Shown here: positions 31,559-38,962 of the stretch, piece after piece | How the letters are laid out: each line of letters starts with the position of its first letter | Numbering within the stretch: position 1 is the first letter of the stretch | Origin: a virus | Length of the DNA: 40,682 nt | IMG/VR virus record: IMGVR_UViG_3300018080_000061 | Span: 1-40,682 of that record | Direction: 5' to 3' (one strand) | Notes under the pieces: generated by a model | Told to the model about the DNA's origin: nothing | Databases searched by the model: none | Seen by the model: only the letters and a program-made list of their open reading frames with translations | Position numbers and translations under genes: made by a program

Positions 31559-31721
31559 CAGCCTCTTTTAAAAAACATGGAGCTGAGCCTTCTTCTTCTA
31601 TACAACGAATGATATAACAATCCTTACAAAGATAGATAGTCGGCTTTTCATTAGTAATCCACACTCCAACTTCTTTTGGTCTTTTACAATTGTGGCATAC
31701 TGGTATCTTGGGCTTTTTCAT
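31545..31721 (-). CDS. small zinc-ribbon protein
   Basis: The protein has 58 residues. C9-x2-C12 and C32-x2-C35 (VCHNCKRP, YLCKDCYII) form a treble-clef or ribbon zinc site, with C40 and C49 extra. GGAGGATTAG lies directly before the ATG. It overlaps the end of the portal gene by 38 bases and the next gene by 14 bases, a densely packed arrangement that supports expression. The function is unknown. Confidence 0.65.
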   Translation of the reverse strand: MKKPKIPVCHNCKRPKEVGVWITNEKPTIYLCKDCYIIRCIEEEGSAPCFLKEADDES

Positions 31722-33720
31722 CTAATCCTCCAGCTTTTGCTGATTCTCCCAGTCTCAACCTTTCAACAATATCTATTAGTTGTTGTAACTGAGATAAATC
31801 AATTCCTACAAGCTCTTTTGCAGCTTTAATTTTATCTAATGACGCTGCTTCAAGGTCTTTGATACTTTCAGCTCTTCTTTCAACCGCCAAAGCTTTATTT
31901 TCTTCTATGCGTGAGTATCTTTCAGCACTTAGTCCGAGATCCGCTTGTGACCTTGCATCAGCCAAGTTAGCCCGTGCTTCTAACTCTCTCATTTGAATCA
32001 TTTGTTGTTGTTCTGCCATCTTCTTCTGTTCTTGCTCTTGGGCCATAATAGCTTCTTTTAGCTCTTTCTTCTGAACAACAGGAGCAACATCTATAAGCAG
32101 ATCTGTAGGTACTGGAATTCCCATCTCTTTGAGATAGGTATATTGAATAAATTGAGTTTTTCTCTGGGTTTCGGTAAGCATTCCTTCTGCAATAACACAA
32201 TCATACTTTTGAAATGCTTTATTGTAAAATTGTTGGGAAGGTTGCTTGTTCAGGATTCTTGCTACTTTTCCAGGAGTAAAGTTTGATTGCATCATATCGA
32301 TAGTAAGTTCGCCGAGAAGCTTCTGTGACACGTCTAATTGATCGAATAGCTTCTGAAGGGTGGTAAGACCAGCCCCTTGCCTCAACATGCTCAAAATACC
32401 CGCTTTATCGTCTTCTGCAGCACCAAGCAGTTCTTCATTGACACCCGATATCTCCATCAGCTCATTAGATAAAGATTCTGACAGGGCTGCCATGCTTGGA
32501 GAAATGCCCGGCGGTGGCACTTGTTCTACGGAAGCCATTCCCTGAGGCGCATCTTTCTTTATGAATAAAGCTTTACCCTGACCGGACATAAAAGCATCAG
32601 AATCATCAACAAGAGAATCTTCCATCACTTTTAAACCTGAATTAATTTGGCTTTCTAAAATATCAAGCTCTATAACTTTTCTTCTATTGTAAAGGTATTG
32701 TGAGTCTCTTAAAGCTCTTACTACTCCCTGTATTTTCCACTCATAATATGGAATATCAGGTTCAAAATAAGCCATAACGGGAACAAAAGGATAGCGATCA
32801 ATATGATAAGGGTTAGGACCATCATAAAAGCAGCGTCCTCCAATAACAATAGCAAGTTTACAAGTCTGTTTTTGAGACTTTTTAACTTCGATTTGAGGAA
32901 ACCTCTGTTTAAACATTTTAAGCCTTTCATCGTCACCTGTCCATTCAATAGTTTCTCCGGAATTATTATCTATTAAAATCTCTTGATCACGATAGTCCAA
33001 ATACCAATACTCATCGTAGCTAAGCAAATCCGGGTTGTTAACATTGTAATTTTCTGGAAGAAATGAGAATTTATCATCTTTTTGACCTCCTGGAAGTTCT
33101 TGAATTTCTTTTTTTCTATCTGGCATTAAACTAATTGCCTGATTTTTTGAGAGATATCTTCTTGTCCAAATAAAGTTGCAGTCTGATAGATCTTGCTTCG
33201 TGAAGAATTGATCTATCATAAAGCCATTATAACTAAGATTGTCTAATCTTAAATCTCCAGAAAGTGGATCTGATCTATAATCCATCCACATAGAAAGAAG
33301 ATTCATGCCTGTTGTTAATGCCCCTTCAAAAGCAGAAGATATTGTTTCATATATATTAGCACGGTTAGAAACCCAATCTAAAAGAGCTCCAAATTGATCT
33401 GAGGTCTCTTCATCTGAGCCCTCTATTGGCATACAAGAAGTAGCTTTGCGGTTCTTTCTTTGATAGCCTGTTATCATATTTATAATTCTTCTAATCTTAT
33501 TAAAGTTGAATTGTTTTCTTTGATAAGATGGATATTGATTATAAAGCTCGTTCCATAAAGTCTGATCGCCGGCTTTAAACCGAACGTCTTTAGTTCCCTC
33601 TAGCCAATAGTTTTGATTAGCCTGGGCATTTTTAGAATATGCTTCTTGCATCATTTGATGAATAGTTCCATCATCCCCAGAAGTATAGAAAGATTCATTT
33701 AAACGTGTTTGATAAACCAT
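31684..33720 (-). CDS. portal protein, P22-like
   Basis: The protein has 678 residues, close to the P22 portal length of about 725. The N-terminal wing has RKQFNFNKIRRIINMITGYQ, RKNRKATSCMP, and SLSYNGFMIDQFFTKQDLSD-type segments with WTRRYLSKN; VPVMAYFEPD and GVVRALRDSQYLYNRRK are the stem/clip signatures of this family. The C-terminal about 100 residues form a coiled barrel helix (ELEARANLADARSQADLGLS). The portal dodecamer is the DNA channel and docking site for the terminase encoded just upstream. AAGGA precedes the ATG. Confidence 0.88.
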   Translation of the reverse strand: MVYQTRLNESFYTSGDDGTIHQMMQEAYSKNAQANQNYWLEGTKDVRFKAGDQTLWNELYNQYPSYQRKQFNFNKIRRIINMITGYQRKNRKATSCMPIEGSDEETSDQFGALLDWVSNRANIYETISSAFEGALTTGMNLLSMWMDYRSDPLSGDLRLDNLSYNGFMIDQFFTKQDLSDCNFIWTRRYLSKNQAISLMPDRKKEIQELPGGQKDDKFSFLPENYNVNNPDLLSYDEYWYLDYRDQEILIDNNSGETIEWTGDDERLKMFKQRFPQIEVKKSQKQTCKLAIVIGGRCFYDGPNPYHIDRYPFVPVMAYFEPDIPYYEWKIQGVVRALRDSQYLYNRRKVIELDILESQINSGLKVMEDSLVDDSDAFMSGQGKALFIKKDAPQGMASVEQVPPPGISPSMAALSESLSNELMEISGVNEELLGAAEDDKAGILSMLRQGAGLTTLQKLFDQLDVSQKLLGELTIDMMQSNFTPGKVARILNKQPSQQFYNKAFQKYDCVIAEGMLTETQRKTQFIQYTYLKEMGIPVPTDLLIDVAPVVQKKELKEAIMAQEQEQKKMAEQQQMIQMRELEARANLADARSQADLGLSAERYSRIEENKALAVERRAESIKDLEAASLDKIKAAKELVGIDLSQLQQLIDIVERLRLGESAKAGGLDEKAQDTSMPQL

Positions 33721-33788
33721 GATTGTTCCTTAGTACTGTTAAGGTTAAGATATAATTTACCCTACTGTAAGTATTTTCTTTAGAAAAG

Positions 33789-34163
33789 TTAAGAGAATTC
33801 TGTTAAATATTCCAACATTATTGTGTTTATAGACTCAATATGCGCGAGTGTTATTCGACTAGAATTATTAATAGAGAATAAAATATGATTAATTCTATTC
33901 TTAAATTCTGAAGGATTACCCTCAAAACTTTCAATTTTAGTCTCAATCATTAAATGTAGGTTAGATAACGAACGCTTAAAAGACGTCTCTATACCACCAG
34001 AGCTTCTTATAACTTTAAGAGTCTTATATTTTTCTACTGAACCTAAAGAATTTACATATACACGTTTATTAGAAGGCACTTCTTTATCGCAACACAAACT
34101 AGGGCGGCAACAATTGCAAGAGTCTTTGAATTTGAATGATATGTCTATAGGATTAGTTGTCAT
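33789..34163 (-). CDS. unknown Cys-rich protein between terminase and portal
   Basis: The protein has 124 residues. The N-terminal part has CNCCRPSLCCDKE (about 17-29), a dense Cys cluster suggesting metal binding. The C-terminal 60 residues are a predicted helical region (LHLMIETKIESFEGNPSEFK and on). The ATG overlaps the terminase stop (TAATG), so translation is coupled. No family is recognised. The gap 33721-33788 to the portal has no gene. Confidence 0.65.
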   Translation of the reverse strand: MTTNPIDISFKFKDSCNCCRPSLCCDKEVPSNKRVYVNSLGSVEKYKTLKVIRSSGGIETSFKRSLSNLHLMIETKIESFEGNPSEFKNRINHILFSINNSSRITLAHIESINTIMLEYLTEFS

Positions 34164-35413
34164 TAAAATATACCTGCCTTTCTTCTTAAGTTTTTTATGT
34201 CTTCTGGTGTCATTCGATCTTGAGACCCAAATGTCTTGCCGAATGCAGTATAGCAGAGGTACCTAAGAGCGTCTTGTAAATGATCATTCTTCTTCAACGG
34301 TTTGTCTTCACCGTGATCTTTTGCTCTTGAGTCCCATACATATGAGCTCATCTCTTTAATCAAGTTAGGACATTGCTTTGTGATCTTAAGAGTTCCGTTT
34401 GTTAACAGAGAAGCTACAAATCTTATACCGTCTAACACATCGTTCTCAGCATCTAGTATGTTTCTTATGCCATTACGTTGACACTCAAGCTTGAATGAGG
34501 CTGCACTAGGATCAATGTATATGGCTCTGACAGGTATACCATCTATAAACTTTTTTAGATCTTCAGCATATTCGGTGTCTGTCTTTTGTCGGTTAGTTTT
34601 AGAGCTGTCATAATAATATTCTTTTTCTATCCACATGTTAGGATATGTGTTGGGGTTGTGAGCTAATAAAAGAAATGCACAAGGATTGTTTGTTCCATAA
34701 TCGACACCAACGTAATATTCTTGAGCTAAGCCGGGTGCGTGGTTTATGCAATGGATAGCCTCATCAAAGAAATCATAGATAGTACCTTCAGCAAGGCACC
34801 ACTCACCGTCTATGTATCTGCGATACCATAACCCTCGATATTCTTGTTTAAGATTAGTCTTGAATTCCTCTGTTAAAGAAGGATTGTCATCTAATAAAAA
34901 CTTCCACAACTTAAGATCAAGATTATCTTTTCTATCAATGTAGTTCTTCTTGAGCCAATGAAATGGATTATCAGGATTTGTAGTAGTAAAGATCTTTGCA
35001 CCAGGAATAGATATCCTAGATAGTAGCATTGTCCAAAAGCTTTCTGGTATTAATGTAGCTTCATCAATGTAAGCCCCAGCAAATGTAGAACCTCTTATCT
35101 TTGTTTCTGCTCTTTCATCTGATGCGCCAATAAGATATATCCGCTTGCCCCATAGATTTAGTTCGTTCTTTCCACTGTAATAGCGTGCATCAGTGCCAAT
35201 AAGGCCGCAAATCTCATCAACTAAATTATGCTTTATTGTTGTTGCCGTGCGTCCTATCATTACAAGGTTGCCTTCGGGAGCTTCTTGTATATATTCCAAC
35301 CAACGAATAAGACTAGCAAAAGACTTTCCTGATCTTACTGCTCCTTCCCAAATGTTGATGCGGGAAGTTGATTCTTTAAGAGTTTTTTTTTGCTTAGGGC
35401 TTAGGTTTAGCAT
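34163..35413 (-). CDS. terL: terminase large subunit
   Basis: The protein has 416 residues. The ATPase part has a Walker A at about 24-31 (GAVRSGKS), Walker B at about 113-119 (GAYIDEA) and a coupling segment TTTNPDNP (143-150). The nuclease has D238 (VGVDYGT), D301 (YIDPSAAS) and D377/D381 (KKNDHLQDAL), the RNase H-like metal ligands. The sequence resembles the PBSX/XtmB-type terminases of headful-packaging phages. It packages DNA through the portal, whose gene follows. The TerS candidate lies about 700 bases upstream. Confidence 0.93.
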   Translation of the reverse strand: MLNLSPKQKKTLKESTSRINIWEGAVRSGKSFASLIRWLEYIQEAPEGNLVMIGRTATTIKHNLVDEICGLIGTDARYYSGKNELNLWGKRIYLIGASDERAETKIRGSTFAGAYIDEATLIPESFWTMLLSRISIPGAKIFTTTNPDNPFHWLKKNYIDRKDNLDLKLWKFLLDDNPSLTEEFKTNLKQEYRGLWYRRYIDGEWCLAEGTIYDFFDEAIHCINHAPGLAQEYYVGVDYGTNNPCAFLLLAHNPNTYPNMWIEKEYYYDSSKTNRQKTDTEYAEDLKKFIDGIPVRAIYIDPSAASFKLECQRNGIRNILDAENDVLDGIRFVASLLTNGTLKITKQCPNLIKEMSSYVWDSRAKDHGEDKPLKKNDHLQDALRYLCYTAFGKTFGSQDRMTPEDIKNLRRKAGIF

Positions 35414-35451
35414 TTAACAATTCCATTTTATCCACACGGTGAAAGTAACTT

Positions 35452-35655
35452 TTAATCTTCAGGAAGCCTGGGGATCGGAATCCAATGAGTCACATGCATT
35501 CTTACGGTTTGAAGGAAATTAATAGGATAAAAGCCGGGTATGCAACCTTTGTTTTCATACCAGCCTATAACAGGAATTCCATCTTGCCCTTTCTCTGCCA
35601 TTAAAACAGTCTGATCATCTCTAGGAAGTTTATCCTTAACGCTTATCCATTCCAT
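35452..35655 (-). CDS. DUF551-like small protein
   Basis: The protein has 67 residues. It matches the DUF551 pattern: WISVKDKLPRDDQTVLMAE at the start and THWIPIPRLPED at the end, that is W-I-S-V-x-x-x-LP...VL...HW-x-P-x-P. The domain is very common in phages and its function is unknown. AAGGAG precedes the ATG. Confidence 0.85.
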   Translation of the reverse strand: MEWISVKDKLPRDDQTVLMAEKGQDGIPVIGWYENKGCIPGFYPINFLQTVRMHVTHWIPIPRLPED

Positions 35656-35682
35656 ATTATTGCTCCTTAGAGTCTAATAATG

Positions 35683-35835
35683 TTAGATCTTCTTTAGGCA
35701 TCTTGATATTTCTATAATTTTATCTTTTAGTTTATATACTTTAAATACGTTAATTTGTGGAATTCTAGGTGTCATTTCATCACGCCATTTTTCTATAAGT
35801 TTATCTCTTTTTTTCTCTAGATTCCTCTTACTCAT
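35683..35835 (-). CDS. small basic helical protein
   Basis: The protein has 50 residues from the ATG at 35835 (AAGGAG six bases upstream; a longer reading to 35868 is rejected). It is Lys/Arg-rich: MSKRNLEKKRDKLIEKWRDE, IPQINVFKVYKLKDKIIEIS. It is likely helical. It lies 12 bases after the preceding small ORF. The function is unknown. Confidence 0.6.
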   Translation of the reverse strand: MSKRNLEKKRDKLIEKWRDEMTPRIPQINVFKVYKLKDKIIEISRCLKKI

Positions 35836-35846
35836 CGTTGCTCCTT

Positions 35847-35981
35847 CTAAAGTTGTTCTATTATCCACTCTAGAGCTTCTTTAAATAGTTCTTTATTATC
35901 TCTATAGTCATGCAAGATAGATACTACTTTGCTTTGTATATCCTCTATGGTTGAACACTCATCTATACTGCGCTCCTTCAT
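35847..35981 (-). CDS. small helical protein
   Basis: A 44-residue ORF: MKERSIDECSTIEDIQSKVV and then ILHDYRDNKELFKEALEWII-EQL. An amphipathic helical composition and tight spacing to the next gene support it. The Shine-Dalgarno is weak. A second tiny ORF (36000-36098, 32 residues, hydrophobic) precedes it and is not convincing. Confidence 0.45.
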   Translation of the reverse strand: MKERSIDECSTIEDIQSKVVSILHDYRDNKELFKEALEWIIEQL

Positions 35982-36117
35982 AAGTCCATTTTCATCTGTT
36001 TAGGTTTGCTCCTCAATAAAGCATGGGAATGAAGAAAAATATAAAAAGTTTGCAAAATTAATTAATAATATGCTATCCATCCCTACCAACCTATTCATTA
36101 AGAAAGCATGTTAAGAC

Positions 36118-36555
36118 TTAAGATTTTTTAGCTTTCTGTTCTTCCTTCCATGAATTAAAAGTACATTTATTTTCAGGCTCTTTAGGCTGCTCTTTTTGGA
36201 TGTCAGCTTTCCATTTTAAAAGCTCTTTATATTTTGAAGAATACATCGGTAATATCTTTTCTCCAAAGGCTGAATTTCTATCGCCTAACCAACAATGATT
36301 GCCTACCTTTCCGCCTATTAATTCTTTCGCAAATGCCAGAGCCTCTTTGACTTCGGGATGATGATCACCTAACTGATTAAGCCATGAAGGAGACTTTTTA
36401 TATGTCTTATAAATGTAAGATTCTAGAAAAATTCCTTCGCCCTCATGTGCCCATTCTAACAGATCTTCAATAATCTTTTGAATTTCTTTTTTTGTATGCT
36501 GAGGATTTACTTTTCTTTTTAATGTATAATCATTACCTTTATGTGCTGCGATAAT
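36118..36555 (-). CDS. terS: terminase small subunit-like, with ATT or ATC start
   Basis: The open frame gives about 145 residues. It begins I-I-AAHKGNDYTLKRK and continues with EIQKIIEDLLEWAHEGEGIF, SPSWLNQLGDHHPEVKEALA, GDRNSAFGEKILPMYSSKYK and ELLKWKADI. The N-terminal AxKGNxY and the internal ILPMYSxxYKELxxW pattern resemble phage small terminase subunits, which recognise DNA and load TerL. No ATG, GTG or TTG exists between the upstream in-frame TAG and codon 90. AGAGG lies three bases before ATT (36555-36553) and six before ATC (36552-36550). A sequencing indel is the alternative. Confidence 0.7.
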   Translation of the reverse strand: MIAAHKGNDYTLKRKVNPQHTKKEIQKIIEDLLEWAHEGEGIFLESYIYKTYKKSPSWLNQLGDHHPEVKEALAFAKELIGGKVGNHCWLGDRNSAFGEKILPMYSSKYKELLKWKADIQKEQPKEPENKCTFNSWKEEQKAKKS

Positions 36556-36620
36556 AAACCTCTATTGCTTATTAAGTTTAATTATTAATAAACTATTTCT
36601 TATAAAACAATACTTAAATA

Positions 36621-36926
36621 TTAAAAAGCATAAAAATCTTCATCTTCTTTAGATTGAGCAAAGGAGTTGCCAAAATGAACTTCCAAAGCTTTGAGAGCAT
36701 TAACAAGGATATCCTTATTGACCTCGGGGTTACGCTCATAGTAGGGAAGCCAATTATCTCCGCGTTTTGTATTGGGGAAACTTACCCATTTACGGTTTTC
36801 TTTTTCAAAGAACCCGAGCCCTCTGAAACACTCCCACTTTTCGACGCTATAAACGACTTTTATATCGACGAAACCTTTACGGAATCCTTTCGGGTTGTCA
36901 ACATATTCTAAGATTTCAATTTCCAT
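36621..36926 (-). CDS. small early protein, possibly SpoVG-like fold
   Basis: The protein has 101 residues. GFVDIKVVYSVEKWECFRGL and NRKWVSFPNTKRGDNWLPYY recall small phage proteins with V-D-I-x-V...GL-x-x-x-E...WVSFP, a pattern I associate with SpoVG-like or ssDNA-associated families; this is tentative. AGAGATCAA precedes the ATG. It lies in the early operon after the replication initiator. The 65-base gap to TerS contains no gene. Confidence 0.55.
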   Translation of the reverse strand: MEIEILEYVDNPKGFRKGFVDIKVVYSVEKWECFRGLGFFEKENRKWVSFPNTKRGDNWLPYYERNPEVNKDILVNALKALEVHFGNSFAQSKEDEDFYAF

Positions 36927-36940
36927 TTGATCTCTGTCAT

Positions 36941-37309
36941 TTAAGATGTATTAAGTTTATTTTTAAACATTTTGTGTGTTTCTTGCAATAAAGAATTAAA
37001 CTTATATGGTTCATATTCATAACCTATAGGCGCGGCTTCTAAACCTTTCTTGATGTTTTTAGCCCATAGAATGGCAAATTCAATGTGAGTATCGTAAGCC
37101 TTAATTCTCATTTGTGAGTCTTTTAATGGATTAAATTCTTTTAACATTTCTTCCGGAGTAATTACTTTACAAGCTAATTTTTCATTTATTTCATTCATTA
37201 AAGCTTTGTAGGGACAATTATTTTCTACAAACTTTCTGGCTGTTATTCTGTTTGTATTTATCCAATACCAATTGTGTTTGGGCTTTTCTTTTTCTTCTAT
37301 TAAGCCCAT
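36941..37309 (-). CDS. unknown early protein after replication initiator
   Basis: The protein has 122 residues, helical, starting at the ATG right after the TAG of the upstream gene (GGAGG upstream). Segments are KHNWYWINTNRITARKFVEN, NEINEKLACKVITPEEMLKE and TRIKAYDT-like MRIKAYDTHIEFAIL. In gene order it occupies the place of a helicase loader or Rep partner, but I recognise no motif for that. Confidence 0.6.
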   Translation of the reverse strand: MGLIEEKEKPKHNWYWINTNRITARKFVENNCPYKALMNEINEKLACKVITPEEMLKEFNPLKDSQMRIKAYDTHIEFAILWAKNIKKGLEAAPIGYEYEPYKFNSLLQETHKMFKNKLNTS

Positions 37310-38233
37310 CTAATCCTCCCAATTCCATCTATACCATTTTGCTACAATCTGAGGAAGGCCTGGATTATCCAAGTTACAGCTTTTAAAAAAAACGGAATCA
37401 ATGGCTTCATCACCTTGAATCTTTAAGTTACCTTTTTTATTTTTACGTTCCAAGGCATCTTGAATTTCTTTGATTATGCTGATGTTTCTAGCTTTTATGT
37501 TATTTTTAGCTTCTATTTTATTACGTTCATTTCTCATGGCTCCTATAACCCATTTTTTTATTGGTCTTATGTCTGAGCTATACTCTTGATTATAAAAAGT
37601 TTTGTATCTATTGAGTTTGTCCAATATCCAGTCAACCTCTTCTTTAGAATAAACACTTGATAAACCATCTAATTGCTTCTCGGTAAGTCTTACTTTTTTT
37701 CTTAATTGGATATATTTTGGTCCACCACCAGCCCGAATGGGCTTGTTATTCTTAATATGGTTCTTCTTAATTGGTTCTTCTTTTGGGATGTTCTCATCAC
37801 CTACCCTCGGCTTTCTCATCACCCACCCCTCGGCTTTCTCATCACCTACTAAAAATTCTTTTAATTTGTTTTCACGTTCTTTTTTTTTAAATTTAAAATA
37901 TTCAAAATTCTGCGGCCACCAATCTATGATTTGAATTAGTGTAGGTTTAAAAGACTTGTCTTTATTTTGTCTTATGGTGGTTTTAATCAAATTTCTTTCA
38001 ACTAATATTTTTTTTACTTTTTTTACTTTATCAATGCTCATACATGAAACTTTAGCCAAATATTTATTAGAAGCTTCAGCGTTTCCTTTATCCCCCGCAA
38101 TTCTTTTAAGATGAGAATATAAAGTAAATTCATATGGATCGAGACCCATATCAAGAATTATATTTGGTAATTCTGTTCGGTATTTATGTAATGAACTTAG
38201 GTCTTCTACTTGAAAAGTATCTGAATCAGACAT
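37310..38233 (-). CDS. replication initiator-like winged-helix protein
   Basis: The protein has 307 residues from the ATG at 38233 (GAGG six bases upstream; a longer start at 38245 is rejected). The N-terminal winged helix (about 15-85) reads DMGLDPYEFTLYSHLKRIAG, ASNKYLAKVSCMSIDKVKKV, LVERNLIKTT, like phage replisome-organiser proteins. A linker (about 125-155) has a short imperfect duplication of V-GDE-KAEG and RVGDENIP. The C-terminal part is basic and helical. It lies next to the structured gene-free region, a candidate origin. No helicase gene is visible, so host machinery is probably recruited. Confidence 0.75.
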   Translation of the reverse strand: MSDSDTFQVEDLSSLHKYRTELPNIILDMGLDPYEFTLYSHLKRIAGDKGNAEASNKYLAKVSCMSIDKVKKVKKILVERNLIKTTIRQNKDKSFKPTLIQIIDWWPQNFEYFKFKKKERENKLKEFLVGDEKAEGWVMRKPRVGDENIPKEEPIKKNHIKNNKPIRAGGGPKYIQLRKKVRLTEKQLDGLSSVYSKEEVDWILDKLNRYKTFYNQEYSSDIRPIKKWVIGAMRNERNKIEAKNNIKARNISIIKEIQDALERKNKKGNLKIQGDEAIDSVFFKSCNLDNPGLPQIVAKWYRWNWED

Positions 38234-38319
38234 ATGCATCCTCATAGTTAAATGTTATAAACTTAAGAGGTTCTACGTCTTACAAGTGAAAAAATCTTTC
38301 GTATTTTATTAAATTCTGA

Positions 38320-38415
38320 TATACGTTAGACTTTCTTACATAAGACAGTAAGACTTCTTATGTTTTATAATTGAGCTAGACGGTTTCCCGACTATCTAGC
38401 TCTTTCTTTTTTTTT
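38320..38415 (+). ncRNA. candidate phage small RNA with switchable hairpins and terminator
   Basis: A plus-strand promoter candidate TTACAA-16-TATTTT lies at about 38279-38306. The predicted RNA has ACATAAGA (38338-38345) pairing with TCTTATGT (38356-38363), and a mutually exclusive alternative TCTTAC (38334-38339) with GTAAGA (38348-38353). A perfect terminator stem GAGCTAGA (38373-38380) with TCTAGCTC (38395-38402) ends in a long T-tract. No ORF is present. The RNA is inferred, not shown. Confidence 0.55.
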
Positions 38416-38426
38416 ATTTAATTTAG

Positions 38427-38490
38427 AAATATAGCCTGTTCAAATTATTTGTTCTATCAAAATAAACATATAATTTAACAGGTTATATTT
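38427..38490 (+). other. 21-bp hairpin with one bulge
   Basis: AAATATAG, CCTGTT and AAATTAT (38427-38448, one bulged C at 38441) pair with ATAATTT, AACAGG and TTATATTT (38470-38490), leaving a 21-base loop. It is the longest helix in the window. The sequence is symmetric, so it may act as RNA or as a DNA cruciform or replication site. A short T-run follows on the plus strand. Confidence 0.65.
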
Positions 38491-38571
38491 TTCTCTATGA
38501 GACTGTTATTATTTTTTTTATATGCCTAGAATTGCTTGATTATTTATTTGATCTGAGATATCTCTTTTGAT

Positions 38572-38639
38572 GAACTTAAATATTAATTCTTAATATTTCA
38601 AGTTCTCCTCTGTAGCATCTTTATGCTCTGTTTTTTTTT
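38572..38639 (+). other. 14-bp hairpin followed by short terminator-like stem
   Basis: GAACTT and AATATTAA (38572-38586, one extra A) pair with TTAATATT and AAGTTC (38590-38605) around a TTC loop. Then AGCAT (38614-38618) pairs with ATGCT (38623-38627), followed by nine T (38631-38639). The palindrome GAGATATCTC lies at about 38555-38564 just upstream. Confidence 0.55.
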
Positions 38640-38651
38640 ATACATGTTCTT

Positions 38652-38679
38652 AAGCCTCTTAATTTTGAGAGGCTTTTTT
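38652..38679 (+). terminator. terminator 1 of a similar pair
   Basis: AAGCCTCT (38652-38659) pairs with AGAGGCTT (38668-38675) and is followed by TTTTTA. The stem sequence is nearly the same as in the terminator at 38765, about 110 bases downstream. Both point along the plus strand. Confidence 0.75.
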
Positions 38680-38764
38680 ATTTATATAACAATGTTACCT
38701 TGATATAAATTGATGTGTTGTTTAAACTGAAGCAATACCTCTAAGTGGGTATGTATGTTTTTTG

Positions 38765-38790
38765 AGCCTCTCTTAATTGAGAGGCTTTTT
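38765..38790 (+). terminator. terminator 2 of a similar pair
   Basis: AGCCTCTC (38765-38772) pairs with GAGAGGCT (38779-38786) and is followed by TTTT and GTTT. The about 85 bases between the two terminators could be another short plus-strand RNA. Confidence 0.75.
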
Positions 38791-38795
38791 GTTTC

Positions 38796-38857
38796 GTGCC
38801 GAAAAGTGTAAAATCCAGCGTTTATGTGGTACCAAAAAGTGTAAGGTTTAACATTTA
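38796..38857. repeat. imperfect direct repeat containing AAAAGTGTAA
   Basis: Two units of about 30 bases share GTGxxxC-AAAAGTGTAA and TTTAT at matching spacing (38796-38825 and 38826-38857). They could be iterons for the replication initiator, operator sites, or an old insertion-sequence end; no transposase remains. Confidence 0.45.
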
Positions 38858-38962
38858 TTCGTTCGTAAAAAGCAAATTCTTATTTTAAAGGCAACGGAAA
38901 GGCCTATCTATTCTAAGATGACTCAAAGTACCTAAAAGAAAAGATAAGCCATATTTGGTATG

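Larger units (their letters stand above)
38246..38962. other. gene-free region with many hairpins, candidate origin or ncRNA locus
   Basis: No credible ORF lies in these 717 bases. They hold at least six hairpins, listed separately, and direct repeats. It is bounded on both sides by minus-strand genes (replication initiator and YqaJ). Most T-tracts lie on the plus strand 3' of the stems, so they would terminate plus-strand RNAs, not the flanking genes. Position beside the replication initiator also fits an origin. Confidence 0.7.

Noticed and set aside
36000-36098. A 32-residue minus-strand ORF between TerS and the small early genes
   Set aside because: No Shine-Dalgarno and no family. Apart from this, the gap 35982-36117 shows nothing else.
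36654-36911. Plus-strand 85-residue ORF opposite the 101-residue early gene
   Set aside because: It has no ribosome site and lies entirely within the antisense of a better supported gene.
38246-38962. tRNA genes in the structured intergenic region
   Set aside because: None of the hairpins forms a cloverleaf with a GTTCGA-type loop and acceptor stem; they are simple stems.
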